DNA of 64,000 nt from Kuschelorhynchus macadamiae (Eukaryota; Arthropoda; Insecta; Coleoptera; Curculionidae). Both the position numbers and the translations under genes were made by a program. Location: the NCBI GenBank assembly GCA_030620095.1, contig JAUTXW010003394.1:141501-205500 (forward strand), read 5' to 3'. How positions within the stretch are numbered: the first letter of the stretch is position 1; the number at the start of each line of letters is the position of its first letter. The notes under the pieces were generated by a model. That model did no database searches, had not been told where the DNA came from, and saw only the letters and a list, made by a program, of their open reading frames with translations. Of this stretch, positions 22,868 to 34,970 are shown in pieces.

Positions 22868-23990
22868 TATATATACAGGGGAGTCCGAAAAGTCGTAGTT
22901 TGGACTAGTATCTCGAGTACCTACTGGTAAAGCTAAACTGTCTTAACTTTGGCAGTTGCATGCACTAATGAATTTTAAATGCAATCGTATACCGAACTTT
23001 ACATTATTTTGGAGACCTTTAAACCTTACACAAACCGGACGAGGCCACATCGAAGAGGGAAGGATGAAAAGCAAGCCAGAAACATTCTGACGAAAAATAA
23101 ATCTATCATCATTGTTATTGATAAAACATTGTTTTTAATATTTCATTTCTGGGTTTTAGAAGGAATTCAACTACACATTATGTTAGTTTATGTCGTTCGG
23201 TGTATACTAACGCTTAAGCCTTTTGCCTTTGTGCTATTTCTACTTAATTCTCTTCGAGATAGACCAATTTTGCAAGTTACGTGTGACGTGTTGTTTCCAA
23301 GTTTGTAACAATTTTTGGCAATAAAGATGCTCTCCAATCTAGTTGCCCTTTTGTTAAATCTTGAAATTCGAGATCTAGGAGCGTTTGCTGTTCAACTGAA
23401 GTAAAGTGTGGGTAAATCAGTAGTTCATGAAATTATAAAAATATACAAGTTCTGCGAAGAAATGTTACATTTAATTGAAAGGCAAATTACTTGTATCGAC
23501 CATGTTTCAGTGAGTGAGCAACTTTATTTCTAAATGACACATTCAATAGACATAATTGTCGTTTCTTTAGTGATTGAAGAGGTCATACACAGCATCCTCA
23601 AAAACTTAACGTATGGGTTGGAATTATGGCAAATAAGATAATTAGTTCATTTTTTATTAATGAAAGTCTTACCGGACCGTGCAACTGTTGGACGAAACTG
23701 TTATGCCTGCAAATGTAGCAATTATTAAAGACGATGATATTGATTATGACCCAGCTGGACGGTGCGACCCCGCATTTTTATTTATTCGTCAGAGAGTATC
23801 TTCTTGATAAATTTCCTAGGTGCTGGATGGACTTAGTGTAGATGTTGAATGGCTAGCATAGTCGTCGGACCTTGCTCCACTTCATACCTTTTTTTAAGTA
23901 ATTTAAAAGAGTGAGAGTTTCTTACAAAACTTAATAATTTAGAAGAACTACAACAAAAAATTACTGATGTTTAGTGATGCCGCGATGTCT
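22868..23990 (+). mobile_element. IS630/mariner-like transposon relic
   Basis: Starts near TATACAGGGGAGTCCGAAAA. Plus-strand fragments include HPQKLNVWVGIMANKIISSF (about 23590-23650), then, after frame changes, a QLDGATPHFYLFVREYLLDK stretch (23750-23810) and LNNLEELQQKITDV near 23930-23970. These are the middle and C-terminal blocks of insect IS630-type transposases. The DDE residues cannot be read in one frame. The 3' TIR was not found. Confidence 0.65.
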
Positions 23991-24180
23991 CAACTTTTGC
24001 TAATCTCGGCTCGTCTCGATCTAGAAATTTTGGTCTGGACGAGACGAGATCAGAGTTTGGCCTCGTCTTGTCTCGAACAATCTCGTTTCGACTTAAAGTA
24101 CATTAATATGTATGTATGAACCGCGTGCGTTTACAAATTGATATATTTATCGAACCTGACTGGATGTTACTCCCTAGCAA
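23985..24180. repeat. CTCGTCTCG-rich segment
   Basis: Repeated CTCG/GAGACGAG motifs form a weak palindrome around 24020-24070. A TAGTGATGCCGCGATG start resembles a hAT-type end, but no partner was found. Confidence 0.3.
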
Positions 24181-24380
24181 ATATGTTCTAACGATTTGTT
24201 TGATAATTTACAATACATAATTTATCACTGCATAGAATTTCAGCGTTTAACAAATAAGCATAATTTTTATGACAACGTTAAAACGTTTAATTTGGGATAC
24301 TACTTTTTCTCAGTAAATATAGAGAAGTGTAAAATACAAAAGTTTTTTAGTGGAGAACGCATAATTATACCTACTGTATG

Positions 24381-24945
24381 ATTCGTTTTCCGAGGCAGGC
24401 ACCAACTTATTTATTTTAAATCAAACACCCTTTATATTAATTTAATTTTTAAACTTCTCTAATAATTTACAACATATTCTGTATATTTTAATATATGTAA
24501 AAATTATTATTTTTTTAATTTAATGACAGTTGAAAACTGGAACTTTTGCTACTTTGAGATTCTTGGAGAAGCTAAACGATTTATTTTAGTATAAAATGGT
24601 ATCCACTTTCTCACCTTACTTACAAAAGATCTGTCACCTGACACCAACTTACGGTTTAACCATAAGTGTAAAAAAACCGTTTACACCGTAAGTTGATCAA
24701 GTGACAGATTTTTTAAAACTGAAATAGAAAAGTGCAAAATTATTTTGCTCTAAGTGGAGCCGTTTAGTTTCTACAGGGCCTCATGGCACGAAAAGTAATA
24801 TTTTTTAACTGTTAATAACTCAAAAACAGGCATCATTTGAACAAATTATTGAAAATGGTTAGTAGATTTTAAAAATAAAACTATATACATGCTGTTTCAT
24901 TTCAACTAAGAAAGTTGGTGCCCGGCTCTGTGAAACGAATTACTC
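24381..24945. mobile_element. MITE (~565 bp) with nested foldback
   Basis: Outer ends 24381-24408 and 24917-24945 are inverted copies (ATTCGTTT...GGCACCAACTT). A second inverted pair sits in the middle, 24625-24655 versus 24689-24716 (GTCAC and AACTTACGGT blocks), and it shares the CCAACTT core with the outer ends. There is no coding capacity. Confidence 0.65.
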
Positions 24946-26360
24946 TGTGGATATAAAAATATCGAAATGTGCAAATTTATTTTCTATCAGTACTTTCGTA
25001 TTTTTCTTTTTTTATAGTAAGTTTCTGAGATAAGGTAGTGTTTGTTAGATAATTATACAAATAAAAAGAGGCTTCAAAAAGTGTAATATTTTTTGACTTT
25101 TGAATTTCCTCAATTTTAAATTTTCACAATCAATAATATTCAAGCAGTCCATTAAAAATATTAATTATTGTTCTTCACGCTTTTTTTGAGACGATTTTAC
25201 ATACACAAAAATTTATATGTTAGAAATTACAAGATAATCATTTATCAAGCGCTTGTACATGTCTAAAATAGTGAAAACGAAAGTTTTACAAGAAAATAAA
25301 GAAATGGCAATTGGATACTGAAAAAAAAAGAGCATCGACTTTGTTGATTTAAATGGAACATCCTGTATGATATAGATCTCTTCTTGCTGATTATAAATAT
25401 AACAAGATTGATACCTTTACCTTTAAAAACAACAGATAAAATTGACAAAACCTTTCCATAAAGGGCAATGTATTAGAAGAAGACCGAAGGTTCTAAGACC
25501 TAGTAGACAAATTTGAAGCCAATAGGATTACGTTGCCTCTTATGGCAGGGTTTTGTCAAACCTAGTATATTTATCATCAGCATACCAATACCCATTTAAT
25601 GAAACAATAATATTTCATATGCATATTTTATATTTCTTTATTTGTCTTTTAAAATCAATATACAATTGACATTCTGACTTGTCACTAAAACTTATACTTA
25701 AAACAATAAAATAGCAAACAGGATTACAAAATACAAAACATTTCTAACATAAAAAAGAAATCGAAGTACTACACTAACCATTCATATTTAAAAAAAAAGT
25801 CTTAATAGTCCAACTTTTTTACAATATCTAGTACTAATTTGGTTAGGCCTATTCATGATTATTAGTAGGAAAGGTTGTTCTAAATAACCCATTTGTAAAG
25901 TGTTTGAGAATATTTCCGGGAAAACTTTTGGATGCGCATAATTGTCAATATATGTCAAAACCCGAAGAAGATGTGCTACAAAAAGGACAGTTCCGTGTTG
26001 AACGTGCTGGGCGGGGCGGCAGGATTTAGCGAGCGTGACGGTGGTCGCGTGGAATGTTATTATATTTTATTTGAGTTTTGACTGTGTGAAAAATAAGATA
26101 AAGGTATGATCAGAGGAGATACCAAAACTAAGCGTAACAAAAACAAGTGAAAAACTGTAAATGATTGACCAAGGGAGGACAAAATAACATCAAGGTTGAG
26201 GTTTGGTGGAAACAAAAAAAATCACTAGTATATATGCATCAAATAACATAATAAGAATCTAATGATTCGTATTATATTGTGTAAGAATCTCAAATAAGCA
26301 CACCAAACTGTTTAAAAAATACGCCTACACTAGCACAACCAAAAAAATCTTATTATCTTA
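24946..26360. other. Intron, mostly unassigned
   Basis: AT-rich with one exception. A short GC- and CpG-rich patch at about 26000-26055 (GTGCTGGGCGGGGCGGCAGG) is followed by a donor-like AAAGGTATGA at 26101. It could be a small first exon or a repeat end. Confidence 0.3.
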
Positions 26361-26465
26361 TCAAAAATAATTACCTTTACCCGGAACTTCCCTCGTTATG
26401 AATCTTTTCATTTATTAGAAATTGTGAAGTATGATTCAGTCTAGTTCGGTACATAGTCATTTAGT

Positions 26466-26533
<68 letters not shown>

Positions 26534-26715
26534 CCTTTTAAACATTTATATTGGACATCGTTGTGTTCTACCATATTGGATTCCTATCAATATTTTACCA
26601 GTTTCTACCTAGGCCACACTTGATTTTTGAGCATAATTTAAAATAAATTGTATAAGTAGATTTTACACTAATATACATCGCCATTTTGTCCTGTCAAGTT
26701 CCGTTCGTACTAATT
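26361..26715. repeat. Member of a dispersed repeat family ending CTTTACCCGGAACTTCCCT
   Basis: The motif at 26372-26391 recurs at 48580-48598 and, inverted, near 57558-57585. The following sequence (GTACATAGTCA, CCATATTGGATTCCTA and CGCCATTTTGT blocks) matches 49080-49370 with an (AT)n tract inserted at 26469-26531. Confidence 0.6.
26469..26531. repeat. (AT)n microsatellite
   Basis: Uninterrupted AT repeat of about 63 bp. Confidence 0.95.
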
Positions 26716-26735
26716 TTTTCTTAATCACAATCAAT

Positions 26736-28186
26736 CAAAAGTAAGGAAACGGCGAAATATAAGTACACATATGTATGAAATTATGCCGGATCCAATGGGG
26801 AGTTCCGCATTGCCGCCAAGATTACTGTTTTTCTGTTATAAAAGGAAAATTATTTTTTCTAATGGAATACCCTATATTATATTACTTTTTTAAAATCTGC
26901 GTAAAATTTTTAATACCTGTTATTAAGAGCAGTTTTTATGAAAGTCAACAGTTTTTGCGAAAATAAAGGTCTAATATCTATAATTTAATGTATTACCTTT
27001 TATTAAAATACCAGGTTAAAAGGTTACCTAATATATTTGACAATGTCAGTTTTATGATTTACAAAAATGGACCGTTTAACTGAAACCTAAAGAATTGAAA
27101 TTTTAATTATACTACATTATGGGGATAGTAAGTAAAATTAACAAAACATTTTGTGAAACTGGAAAGGTAAAAGATGCTGTACATTCTGGCAGACCGGAAA
27201 GCACAATAATTTCTCATCTTGCTATCAAAACACTAGCAAGAGAAAACAGCGTCTCAACTTTAAAAGTAGGTTGTAAAAAACAACGGGAAGAATACAATAC
27301 AAAAAAGACATACCTAATACAACAAACAATAAATTATTGAAACTAAGTAAGGTGTTTGAAATATTGTTCATTTACTTCCTGACAGTAGACCAAATACTGT
27401 GGGAAAACATTTAATATACATTAAAAAGAATGTCAGCCTTCCCGATTCGTCTACATTCGATTTCTATTCCCTCCTTTAAATCCTCGAGGTCATTGGGCCT
27501 AGTATTATACACCACATTTTGAAGGTGTCCCCACAAAAACTAGTCGAGGTGTGTCAAGTCCGGAGACCGACCATTCTAATGTACCCCCACGTCTAATACA
27601 TCTTCCAAAAGTAACATTGTCTAAATATTCCCGAACATTCCGAGCAAAATGCACCATCCTGCTAAAACCATATTTCATCATTTGATGCACCATTGCCTAA
27701 AAAATCAAGTTTAAATACTTACTACAGCAGGTAAAGTAAGGAACGGTTATTCGAAAATAGTTCTGCAATAGCCGGGACAATTTCGGTCCTTAAAAGATTC
27801 ACATATCTTTCTCCAGTTAATGTGGCTTCCATGAAGAAGAAACTGATTATTTTTGCATCCTTTATACCACATCAAACATTTATCTTTTGGGGACATTGGG
27901 TAAGATTTTCACGTATCCAATGTGGATTTTCCCTGGTCCATTATCGACAATTATTCCTGTTAACTTTTTCATTCAAAAAAAGAGTTGCTTCCTCAAAAAA
28001 AAAATTTTATTGACAAAATTTAGATTGGTGTCGCAACGTTCTATCATGATTTCACAAAATTACAAACGCCTATCGTGATCATCCTCAGAGAACTCTTGCA
28101 CCAAAGTTATTTTGTAAGGATGAAACTTTTCGGTTTTTAGAAGTCAGGTAAGCGGTCTGAGATATTTCGCCGTTTCCTTGCTTTTG
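26736..28186. mobile_element. IS630-like transposon, rearranged, 25-bp TIRs
   Basis: The ends 26736-26760 and 28162-28186 are reverse complements with one mismatch (core GGAAACGGCGAAATAT). Inside, the plus strand carries a transposase N-terminus (27068-27340: MDRLTET, then KTFCETGKVKDAVHSGRPES, a helix-turn-helix block). The minus strand carries the middle and C-terminus (27950 down to 27450: VREYLDNVTFGRCIRRGG, then a GLDTPRLVF stretch matching SPDLTPLDFFLWG). The halves face opposite ways, so part has inverted or two copies have fused. Confidence 0.65.
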
Positions 28187-28299
28187 TTATACGCTGTATA
28201 CAAAAAGTGAATCTTTTGTCATACCTGTTTAAACTATTCAGAAAGATACTGACCAACCGTCTAATAAGCAAATTGGATATTTAGAAATCTGCTTCCGAC

Positions 28300-28745
28300 A
28301 GGGCTTTGGATCGATGGATTGCATCAATTTATCTAAACTTCTGTGATAAATTAGATAGGCGAACTAAATACAATTAAATCGACTTCCAAATTAATCTCGA
28401 CAAAACAAAAATTGTGACTCTAAATGAGGTTTCTAGACCAGGCCACGAGAAACGAGAATCACAAAAAGACCTGCCTTTCGAAAGCTGGAAAGAGTTTATC
28501 GTGTACTACTGTTAGAAATAACGTCACATTGCTAAGAGATTGGGTACAAAACGAGGAAATACGGAGTCCAGAAAAAGGTATCGAAGAATGGACAGACAAA
28601 ATCATGCACTGACAACAACGTATGCATGATTTAGTAAACTATGTTTTCATATGGTTCAATTAGGGATAAATGGAAAAAGTTAGAAGGCCTATGTCCGGAA
28701 ATGGAATGCAGGGGGCTGAAAATAAAAAATAAATAAGATAAGTGA
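28300..28745 (+). mobile_element. RTE-like non-LTR retrotransposon, 3' end
   Basis: Reads LLRDWVQNEEIRSPEKGIEE and WTDKIMH, then in another frame DKWKKLEGLCPEMECRGLK, which is the C-terminal end of RTE-type endonuclease-RT proteins (LRDRIRNEEIR and WK-LEEAY blocks). An A/T-rich tail (AAATAAATAAGATAAG) follows. The part upstream of 28300 is not recognisable, so the insertion is 5'-truncated. Confidence 0.6.
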
Positions 28746-29329
28746 AAACTTTGGATACGTGACCCGTTATTAACTAAAAAGGGCTAATTTAATTATCCTT
28801 ATTAATTCTTTGTTTGTTTTGTTAAATAATGTTAATATATTTCTTTTGCTAAACATTGTTAATATGGGTACTGTACATATATTTGGTTTGATTTTTTTAG
28901 AACCAAAAACTGTCGGTGTCCAATCCATAATTTTGATTTTTAATCAAAAATTAATTTCTTTTAAAATTACATATGGAAAATTTTTATTATTATCTAAGAA
29001 AATTGTATAAAGTTTACAGTAAACAAATCTAGACATAATTTTTAATATTATGTTTATATAACAAGAAGTATAGTAACCTGGCATTAACTGCATCACGTTC
29101 AAGTTCAATTGATAGCGTAATTGTCTGTACTTATTGTGTATATTATGATAAAGTCGTGTATTAAAATAAGAAATTAACCAGTATCGAATTGTATCGCATT
29201 TTATACTAATTTAAATGCACTATTAGTACAAAAACCTACAAAAGCCTTCTTGGCTCATCAAGACCGTAAGGATAAATAATACCCTATATCACGAAAGGCA
29301 GGGTCCTTCCCTCTCTTTTGTACATGTTC
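28746..29329. other. AT-rich, possibly Bel/Pao 5' LTR
   Basis: No coding sequence. 29050-29260 lies directly upstream of the Bel/Pao leader and could be LTR, but no second LTR was found for comparison. Confidence 0.3.
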
Positions 29330-31660
29330 CTTCGAGCTACAAGAAACCAGCCCCTAGAGAAGCATCACTAAGCTCCTGGAGGGAAAATCAATACGGCCAT
29401 ACGGCCGACTGATGCCAAGCAGTCCCATAGAAGTAACAAGAAGCTTTACAGGAACCAATTAAAACGGCCCATAGTTGCAATTAAACCACTTCCTAGAGAA
29501 GCGCTACGAAGCTCCTGGAGGAAACATCAATACGGCCTACAGACGCCAAGCATTTCTATAGAAGACAAATCATATATGCTGCCACACCACAGAACCACGA
29601 AGCTCTCAAGCAGTCCTATAGAAGCAACATGAAGCTCTACAAGAACCAATCAATACGGCCCATAGACGTCTTTACACTAGTCACTAGAGAAGCACTACAA
29701 AGCTCTTGCAGGAAAAATCAATACGGCCGAACATTTCTACTTCTCCAAGAAATATTTTGACCAAATCAAAAATAAATACGAGGAAACAAAAAAGTATCTC
29801 CGGGACTGCAAAAAAGCCGAAGATGAAAATATCAAACCAAAACGAGAGATATCACAAAAAAAATTCTAACCAAAAAAAGGAGTATAAGACAGAAAAGACA
29901 TGTTTATCAAGGAATTGTCCTATCTAAGCAAAACCATTTTTGCAAAACTACAAGAAGCTACACCCATGAACTAATATGAAGAGCTGCAGACCGAACTAAA
30001 CAAAAAATGGGAGGTAATCGAAAAACTTCACACAGAAATAACTTATTCAGAAGCAGTCCCAAGTGATGCCGTTACAAACAATCGCTGGACTGCCAGTGTC
30101 ATACCAACCCAAATCACCCTACATAATAGAATCCAAAAAGGACAAGTAACGTCCACTAGCAATAACCTTCCAACACTGAAACTTTTAGCGGAAGCTGTCA
30201 AGAATTGCCAACTTTCTGTGATTTATTTACAATAATTATTCACCAAAACTAAACATTTTCAAAATCAGAAAAACTGCAATTTCTGAAAACACATCTCAAA
30301 GGCGATCCTCAGAATTGAATCAAACATCTAAGTATCACTGAAAACAACTATGAAACTACACGGAATTTACTACAACAACGCTAACAAAATGTCCGCTTAA
30401 TCATCTCTAACTGATTGATAAAATGCTAGAGATCCCAACTATCACCCAGTAGTCAGCAGAAAAAATAAAACACCTACACTACAACGAATGAATATCTAGA
30501 AGCAACTAAAAACGTGGGATATGAAACTGCAACATAGGGCGCAATTATGGGAAGAATACTTACGAGAAAATGGGACTCAGAAACTAACAAGCTAATAAGC
30601 AAATACTCACCTTTCAAGATATTTAGAGAGAGCAAAACAAGAAGAAAGCCGCAAAAAATACACATGCCCAGCCTGTAAATAAAGTCACTCAGTAATTAAA
30701 TTTGCTGAGTTCAGAGCACGCGCTCCACTAGAACGACTAAAAATCATAAGAGAAAATCACATGTTCAACCTGCCTAAAAGACAACAAAGAACACAGGTGC
30801 TTCAGTCAAATTCGATGTAAAATCAACACAATACGCTTCCTCATGTTGACTGCCAAAGAAACAGCCACGAAAGACAGAACAACAATCCCAAGAGAACTTA
30901 TCACTCAATGGAAGAGGAGAAACAAAAAGAAGTATTGCTTGCAAATGCCTTTGTGATAAACAACTCCAATTCGTGCTCATGGATCAAGGATCACAATCAT
31001 CCTTCATAACTGAAGAAGCTGTGCAGACGTTAGCACTTCCAAGTCAAACAATTAGAGCAGAAACTACAGGCGTAGACAACAGTGAACCAAAGATCGGAAA
31101 ATGGAAGGTGAAAACCCAACTTAAACCACGTTTTCCCAGCCATTTCCGCCTAAAAACACCCAACCTTATATAAAACAGGCTCAATAGATATCCTATTAGG
31201 AGTGGAAGAAAACGGAAAAATAATATTGAATGGTCTCAAGAACGACGACGCTGGTCTAATAGGGCAACATACGGAATTTGGCTGGATTTTATCAGGTCAC
31301 ATAATAAGCACCAAATCAAATAACATAAATTATCCAGCATGATTACATGCACCGAAGAGGACAAGCATTGCAAAAATTTTGGAAAATCACATCCTCGAGA
31401 GAGAAGATTAGACAAGCGAAGAATTTTACGAACAAACCACTAGAAGAAATCAAGACGGAATATACAAAATACAAATCCTATTTGAAAATAACACCCCAGA
31501 ACTAGGCTCATCAAAATCAAGGGCGGTCGCAATATTTCAAAAACTTGAATGATCGAAAGAATCGAGAAGAAATTTAATCGGGACAAACAACAATTAAATA
31601 AAGGAAAATACTATATTCCGCATCAAGCAGTTATTGATTGTTTCTCATCCCTTGTCAGTA
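29330..31660 (+). mobile_element. Bel/Pao LTR retrotransposon relic: leader, gag, protease
   Basis: 29349-29720 is a leader with degenerate repeats (CTAGAGAAGC, AAGCTC-TGGAGG and AATCAATACGGCC blocks occur three times). Gag follows at about 29900-30660 with LSDVQKLQF-type, THLKGDP and ENNYETTRNLLQQRY blocks in scattered frames. The protease reads MDQGSQSSFITEEAVQTL (30979-31032), with Gln after the catalytic-type Asp as in Bel/Pao. IDILLGVEENGKII and GLIGQHTEFGWILSG (31178-31300) are the end of the A17-type peptidase. Only the start of the region leading to RT is recognisable (to 31660). RT, RNase H, integrase and the 3' LTR are absent, so the copy is 3'-truncated and full of stops. A retroelement relic only; no envelope gene is seen. 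Confidence 0.75.
30973..31173 (+). pseudogene. Bel/Pao aspartic protease fragment
   Basis: Open for 66 codons with LMDQGSQSSFITEEAVQTLA near its start, the Bel/Pao protease active-site block. Coding continues after a frame change at about 31170. Confidence 0.7.
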
Positions 31661-32640
31661 GATCGTGGCTTTAAGTCGCTCCAAAAGCCGAAAGTGTTTT
31701 TTTTTAAATCAAACTTTAAGTTGATATTGCATGTCCAATTGCTAGTTGATTCGACACGCCATATTGATACTCTATCGCTAAAAGTTTTTTGAGACTAGAA
31801 TTTATGACGTCAGCTCTCGTGACATATATTTGCCGCTTCCATGTTTTTAATTATGTGTGCGACAGAAAGTGTTTACATACGTCAAAAACCTACCACCATT
31901 TAACTTTTAATTAGATTAATTACTTCAAATATATGACGTCGCAAAAGTCAATAAGACAAGATTTTGTTATTTCCTTCATAAATTTAATTAATACCAATGA
32001 AACGGACAGAACGAGGGCCCTTATGTTTTCTGCCCGTTTTTTTTATTTTTAACAAATCCAGAGAATACAATTCTTCTTAAAATCTATTTTTACAATGTAA
32101 TTGAAACTAAATTTAACAATGGCGTGTCAAACCTTTTTACCTATATGTTACTTCTTATGAATTTGAAATTTCAGTCCCAAAATAAATGGTTATTGATCTA
32201 CATTATATACATATTTAGGGTTAAACATTGTTTATTCTTTATCATAAATCTTTTTAAGTCAAGATTCCTAACTCCAAAGGTAATTTATTATAAATTTGAA
32301 CTCCTTTATAGAAAACACTATTTTGTGCTTTAACAGTTAAAAATCTCACCAAGTCTACTAATCATCCCTATGACGGGTGTTATGATTATAAATACTGCTA
32401 CGAAAGTTAAAAGTTATTTTAGAGTGACGAACACCCAAAACAACTTTAAGTATATAGGTTGACACTTGGTATCCATACAGACATTCAAAAGACAATTCCT
32501 GAAAAATTTATATACAGATTTAGTGTTATATCTAATATATATTTTTATAGCTGGATTCTGCAAAAGCATAATAGGATCAACAAGACTCTTTCTAGTGGGG
32601 TACCATAAGATGGTTAAATATTGTAAATGACAGTGTACAA
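31661..32640. other. Unassigned, AT-rich
   Basis: No recognisable coding or repeat. The 69-codon frame at 32124 has no motif. Confidence 0.3.
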
Positions 32641-32672
32641 GAGAAAAGTAGGCTGCTTTTAATAAAGAGCCT

Positions 32673-32708
32673 CTTGTAGCCTTAACTGGAGCTAATTAAG
32701 GCTACAAG
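32673..32708. repeat. Perfect 13-bp hairpin
   Basis: CTTGTAGCCTTAA at 32673-32685 and its exact reverse complement at 32696-32708, loop 10 nt. Confidence 0.85.
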
Positions 32709-32892
32709 AAATAAACCAAGACTATCATGAAGGAATTCGTTCCCTAAAGCATGCTCATTGTCAGCAGCATAGGTATTAGAATTGGCTTATTAAAAAATGT
32801 ATTTGTTTTTTGGATATTCTATAATAGGCATATTTGTTTTAAAGTTAAATAAAATACAGTAGACAAACAATTAATCGTATAATGTAACTTAG

Positions 32893-32926
32893 GTATTAGT
32901 ATTTATTAAAAAATAAATACTAATAC
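32893..32926. repeat. Perfect 15-bp hairpin just inside a transporter intron
   Basis: GTATTAGTATTTATT at 32893-32907 and its exact reverse complement at 32912-32926, loop 4 nt. It begins about 30 nt downstream (minus strand) of the donor of the exon at 32957-33163. Confidence 0.85.
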
Positions 32927-32956
32927 TATTTTTTTATCAGAATTCATAGCGCTTAC

Positions 32957-33163
32957 CAAAAAAGGGCATGGAATTCAGAAGACTCATTTTAGTAACATCT
33001 AGCTCAAGACTACAAGATGTGGTAGGAAGTATATATGACATTAAAGTGGTTTCAAACTGTACTGTCCATGCGGCAGGAATACATATCAATAATAACAATA
33101 CGTTAAATATTCCGAATTTAGTTTCAGCTACCGCTCTTTCGTATCCTGCAGGTGCTTTGGCTT
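32957..33163 (-). CDS. SV2-like MFS transporter, first TM exon
   Basis: Exon of 207 nt with acceptor TAATTTCAG before 33163 and donor GTAAGC after 32957. With one base (G) from an upstream exon it reads (E)AKAPAGYERAVAETKFGIFN, then LLLLICIPAAWTVQFETTLM, SYILPTTSCSLELD and LLNSMPFFG. The FE-AI-xTxFGxFN-LLLL and MSYI-P-xxCxL blocks are the N-terminal signature of insect SV2-like transporters (before and in TM1 and the first lumenal loop). It ends one base into a Gly codon that the exon at 22045-22207 completes. The initiator exon lies upstream (>33163) and was not identified. Confidence 0.92.
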
Positions 33164-33955
33164 CTGAAATTAAATAGGTTAGTAAGTTTTTCATAAAACT
33201 TCATTTTGGAAGCACAGAAAACAAAATAAACTTAGGCGTTAAGGAAACTTATGGTTTAATTTCACGCTCAAAATTTCTCAAGAGTACGGATTATGTACAT
33301 CCTTTCATAAATAGTTGCAGCACAAACATTTGTAATAATTCAAAAAATCTGAAGAAGTGTTTTATTTAGAACAGCTCAAAATTATAAGAAAAATTTAAAA
33401 GAAAATATTTAGAGTATATCCCTGAAAGGCATGAAATATTCGGAATAACATCGCACCAGAGTCTGTCCTTGTATTTTCTTACCTTTGTCATTTTGATTGA
33501 TCAATGTCATCTTAAAAAAAATCACCTGTATAGATTTTTTTACAACTAGTTGTGCCCATCCACTAATCAACTATATAATAAAACTTGAAGTTAAGTACAG
33601 TAAAATAGCAAAATAATCTCCTTTATTTGAAATTAAAATTAAACTAAGCATATATTTAAACAAAAGCAAGTTAATATAATTTAAATATCATTAACCACTC
33701 AAAGGCTAATATGCTATTTCAGTATGATTTATTACCTTTGTTTTATTAAGAATACACATTTTGCATTGATATTTATTAGAATCTATTAAATATCTAAATT
33801 TTACTTAGGTGTTATAAAATCTATTGCCAAAGTTTAGATTATTTAAAGTAATAAACTTTTCAGCACAGGCTGTCTCTAAAAACTCTAAGTTTATTGGCAC
33901 ATTTAGTTTGATATATATTGATTTATACGATTTACATTTTAAAGCTCGCTACTCA
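33164..33955. other. Upstream intron of the transporter
   Basis: AT-rich, nothing recognised. Confidence 0.3.
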
Positions 33956-34170
33956 CCGTTCGGGTCTATTCGTCGGTTCGATTCGTTGATTTGATTCGTC
34001 AATTTATATGAATGAATGAATGGGCGAATCAACGAATGGATAATGCCTACTACACACTATTCGGTTGGATTCGTCTGTTCGATTCGACCATTCATATGAA
34101 TAGAAAAATGGGCGAATCAACGAATTGACGAATATTTCATCCACACTATTCATCAATTTTTATTTCATGT
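33956..34170. mobile_element. MITE-like repeat with ATTCGTTGATTCGC motif, copy 2
   Basis: Repeats GGGCGAATCAACGAAT twice and holds TTCATATGAAT palindromes and TATTTCATCCACACTATT. The right part is the reverse complement of 16400-16500. Confidence 0.6.
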
Positions 34171-34559
34171 AGAATAATTTAAATTCATACGTTTGTGTCT
34201 TACGAGACCCCCTTCTTCTTCCAATTTAAAAGCACAAGTGGCCATTTTGTGTACAGCTGTCTGTAGTGAGAAATTACTTCGAGCATTGAAGTAAAAATAA
34301 ATAGAGGTGCAAATCGTTTGATTCAGTATAAAGATAGTGGAATTATATAAAAAACCTTGTGCGACATGTCCGTCCTTTTGCGCAGAGCCAGGCCACGACG
34401 TCGCAGCTCGTTGTATCGCGAATGTAGATAGCGGTGGGGAGGGACGCTAAGCAACCGCCAAGAAATCAGAATGCCGCGTATGTAATACATTATGTGCAAG
34501 CCAGTACAGCGCTGTAAAGACTCTTAGACTAGGATAAAAAATAAAAAGACGTTTAGTCC
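34171..34559. other. Mixed sequence with a GC-rich patch
   Basis: 34370-34445 is locally GC- and CpG-rich (GACGTCGCAGCTCGTTG), unlike its surroundings. No start codon with a suitable donor was found for the transporter. Confidence 0.25.
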
Positions 34560-34970
34560 ATAACCCCTTCCCCCGGCTACAAAAGGTGTAAATTTCTTGT
34601 TCCTGTGGAGAAGTGTATGTGGCAGATTCATTGGACTTAAAGAACATGAACGATATATTAAAAAGGAAAAGCTGTTTAATCTTCTGCAGCTGATCCTTAA
34701 TATTTAAATGGATGTATCATAAATATATAAACGAACCAGCGGTTCTATCCTAGGTTCCAGGATTGTATAGTCGTAAAATAAGATATTCTACTGAACTTTT
34801 TCAAAACCGACCTTAACACTGGGTCCCGTGTGATGAACACAAGTCTATGTATATGTACTGTTCTGTGTAAAAATCCCTGATAATGTCTTGTGAAGTCTAA
34901 GCCGAAACGTCGAAAGGGAATTCCAATTTAAGACGTTCTTAATACGTCGGTTATTTCTAACGATGTATAA
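34560..34970 (+). mobile_element. Penelope-like element, GIY-YIG and 3' end fragment
   Basis: 34575-34680 matches the GIY-YIG region of the copy at 45495-45575 (CTTGTTCCTGTGGAGAAGTG and AAAGAACATGAACGATATAT). The tail around 34800-34910 carries ACACTGGGTC, CCTGATAATG and CCGAAACGTC. The middle is deleted. Confidence 0.65.
34881..34912 (+). ncRNA. Hammerhead-like motif at a Penelope 3' end
   Basis: CCTGATAAT...CCGAAACGTC, with a decayed stem between. It occupies the same position in the tail as the motif at 6327-6361. Confidence 0.3.

Noticed and set aside
26000..26110. CpG-rich patch as first exon/promoter of the transporter
   Set aside because: It lies downstream of the first TM exon on the transporter's strand, and its donor-like site is on the plus strand.
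34447..34647. Minus-strand 66-codon frame as a gene
   Set aside because: It is the antisense shadow of a plus-strand Penelope GIY-YIG fragment.
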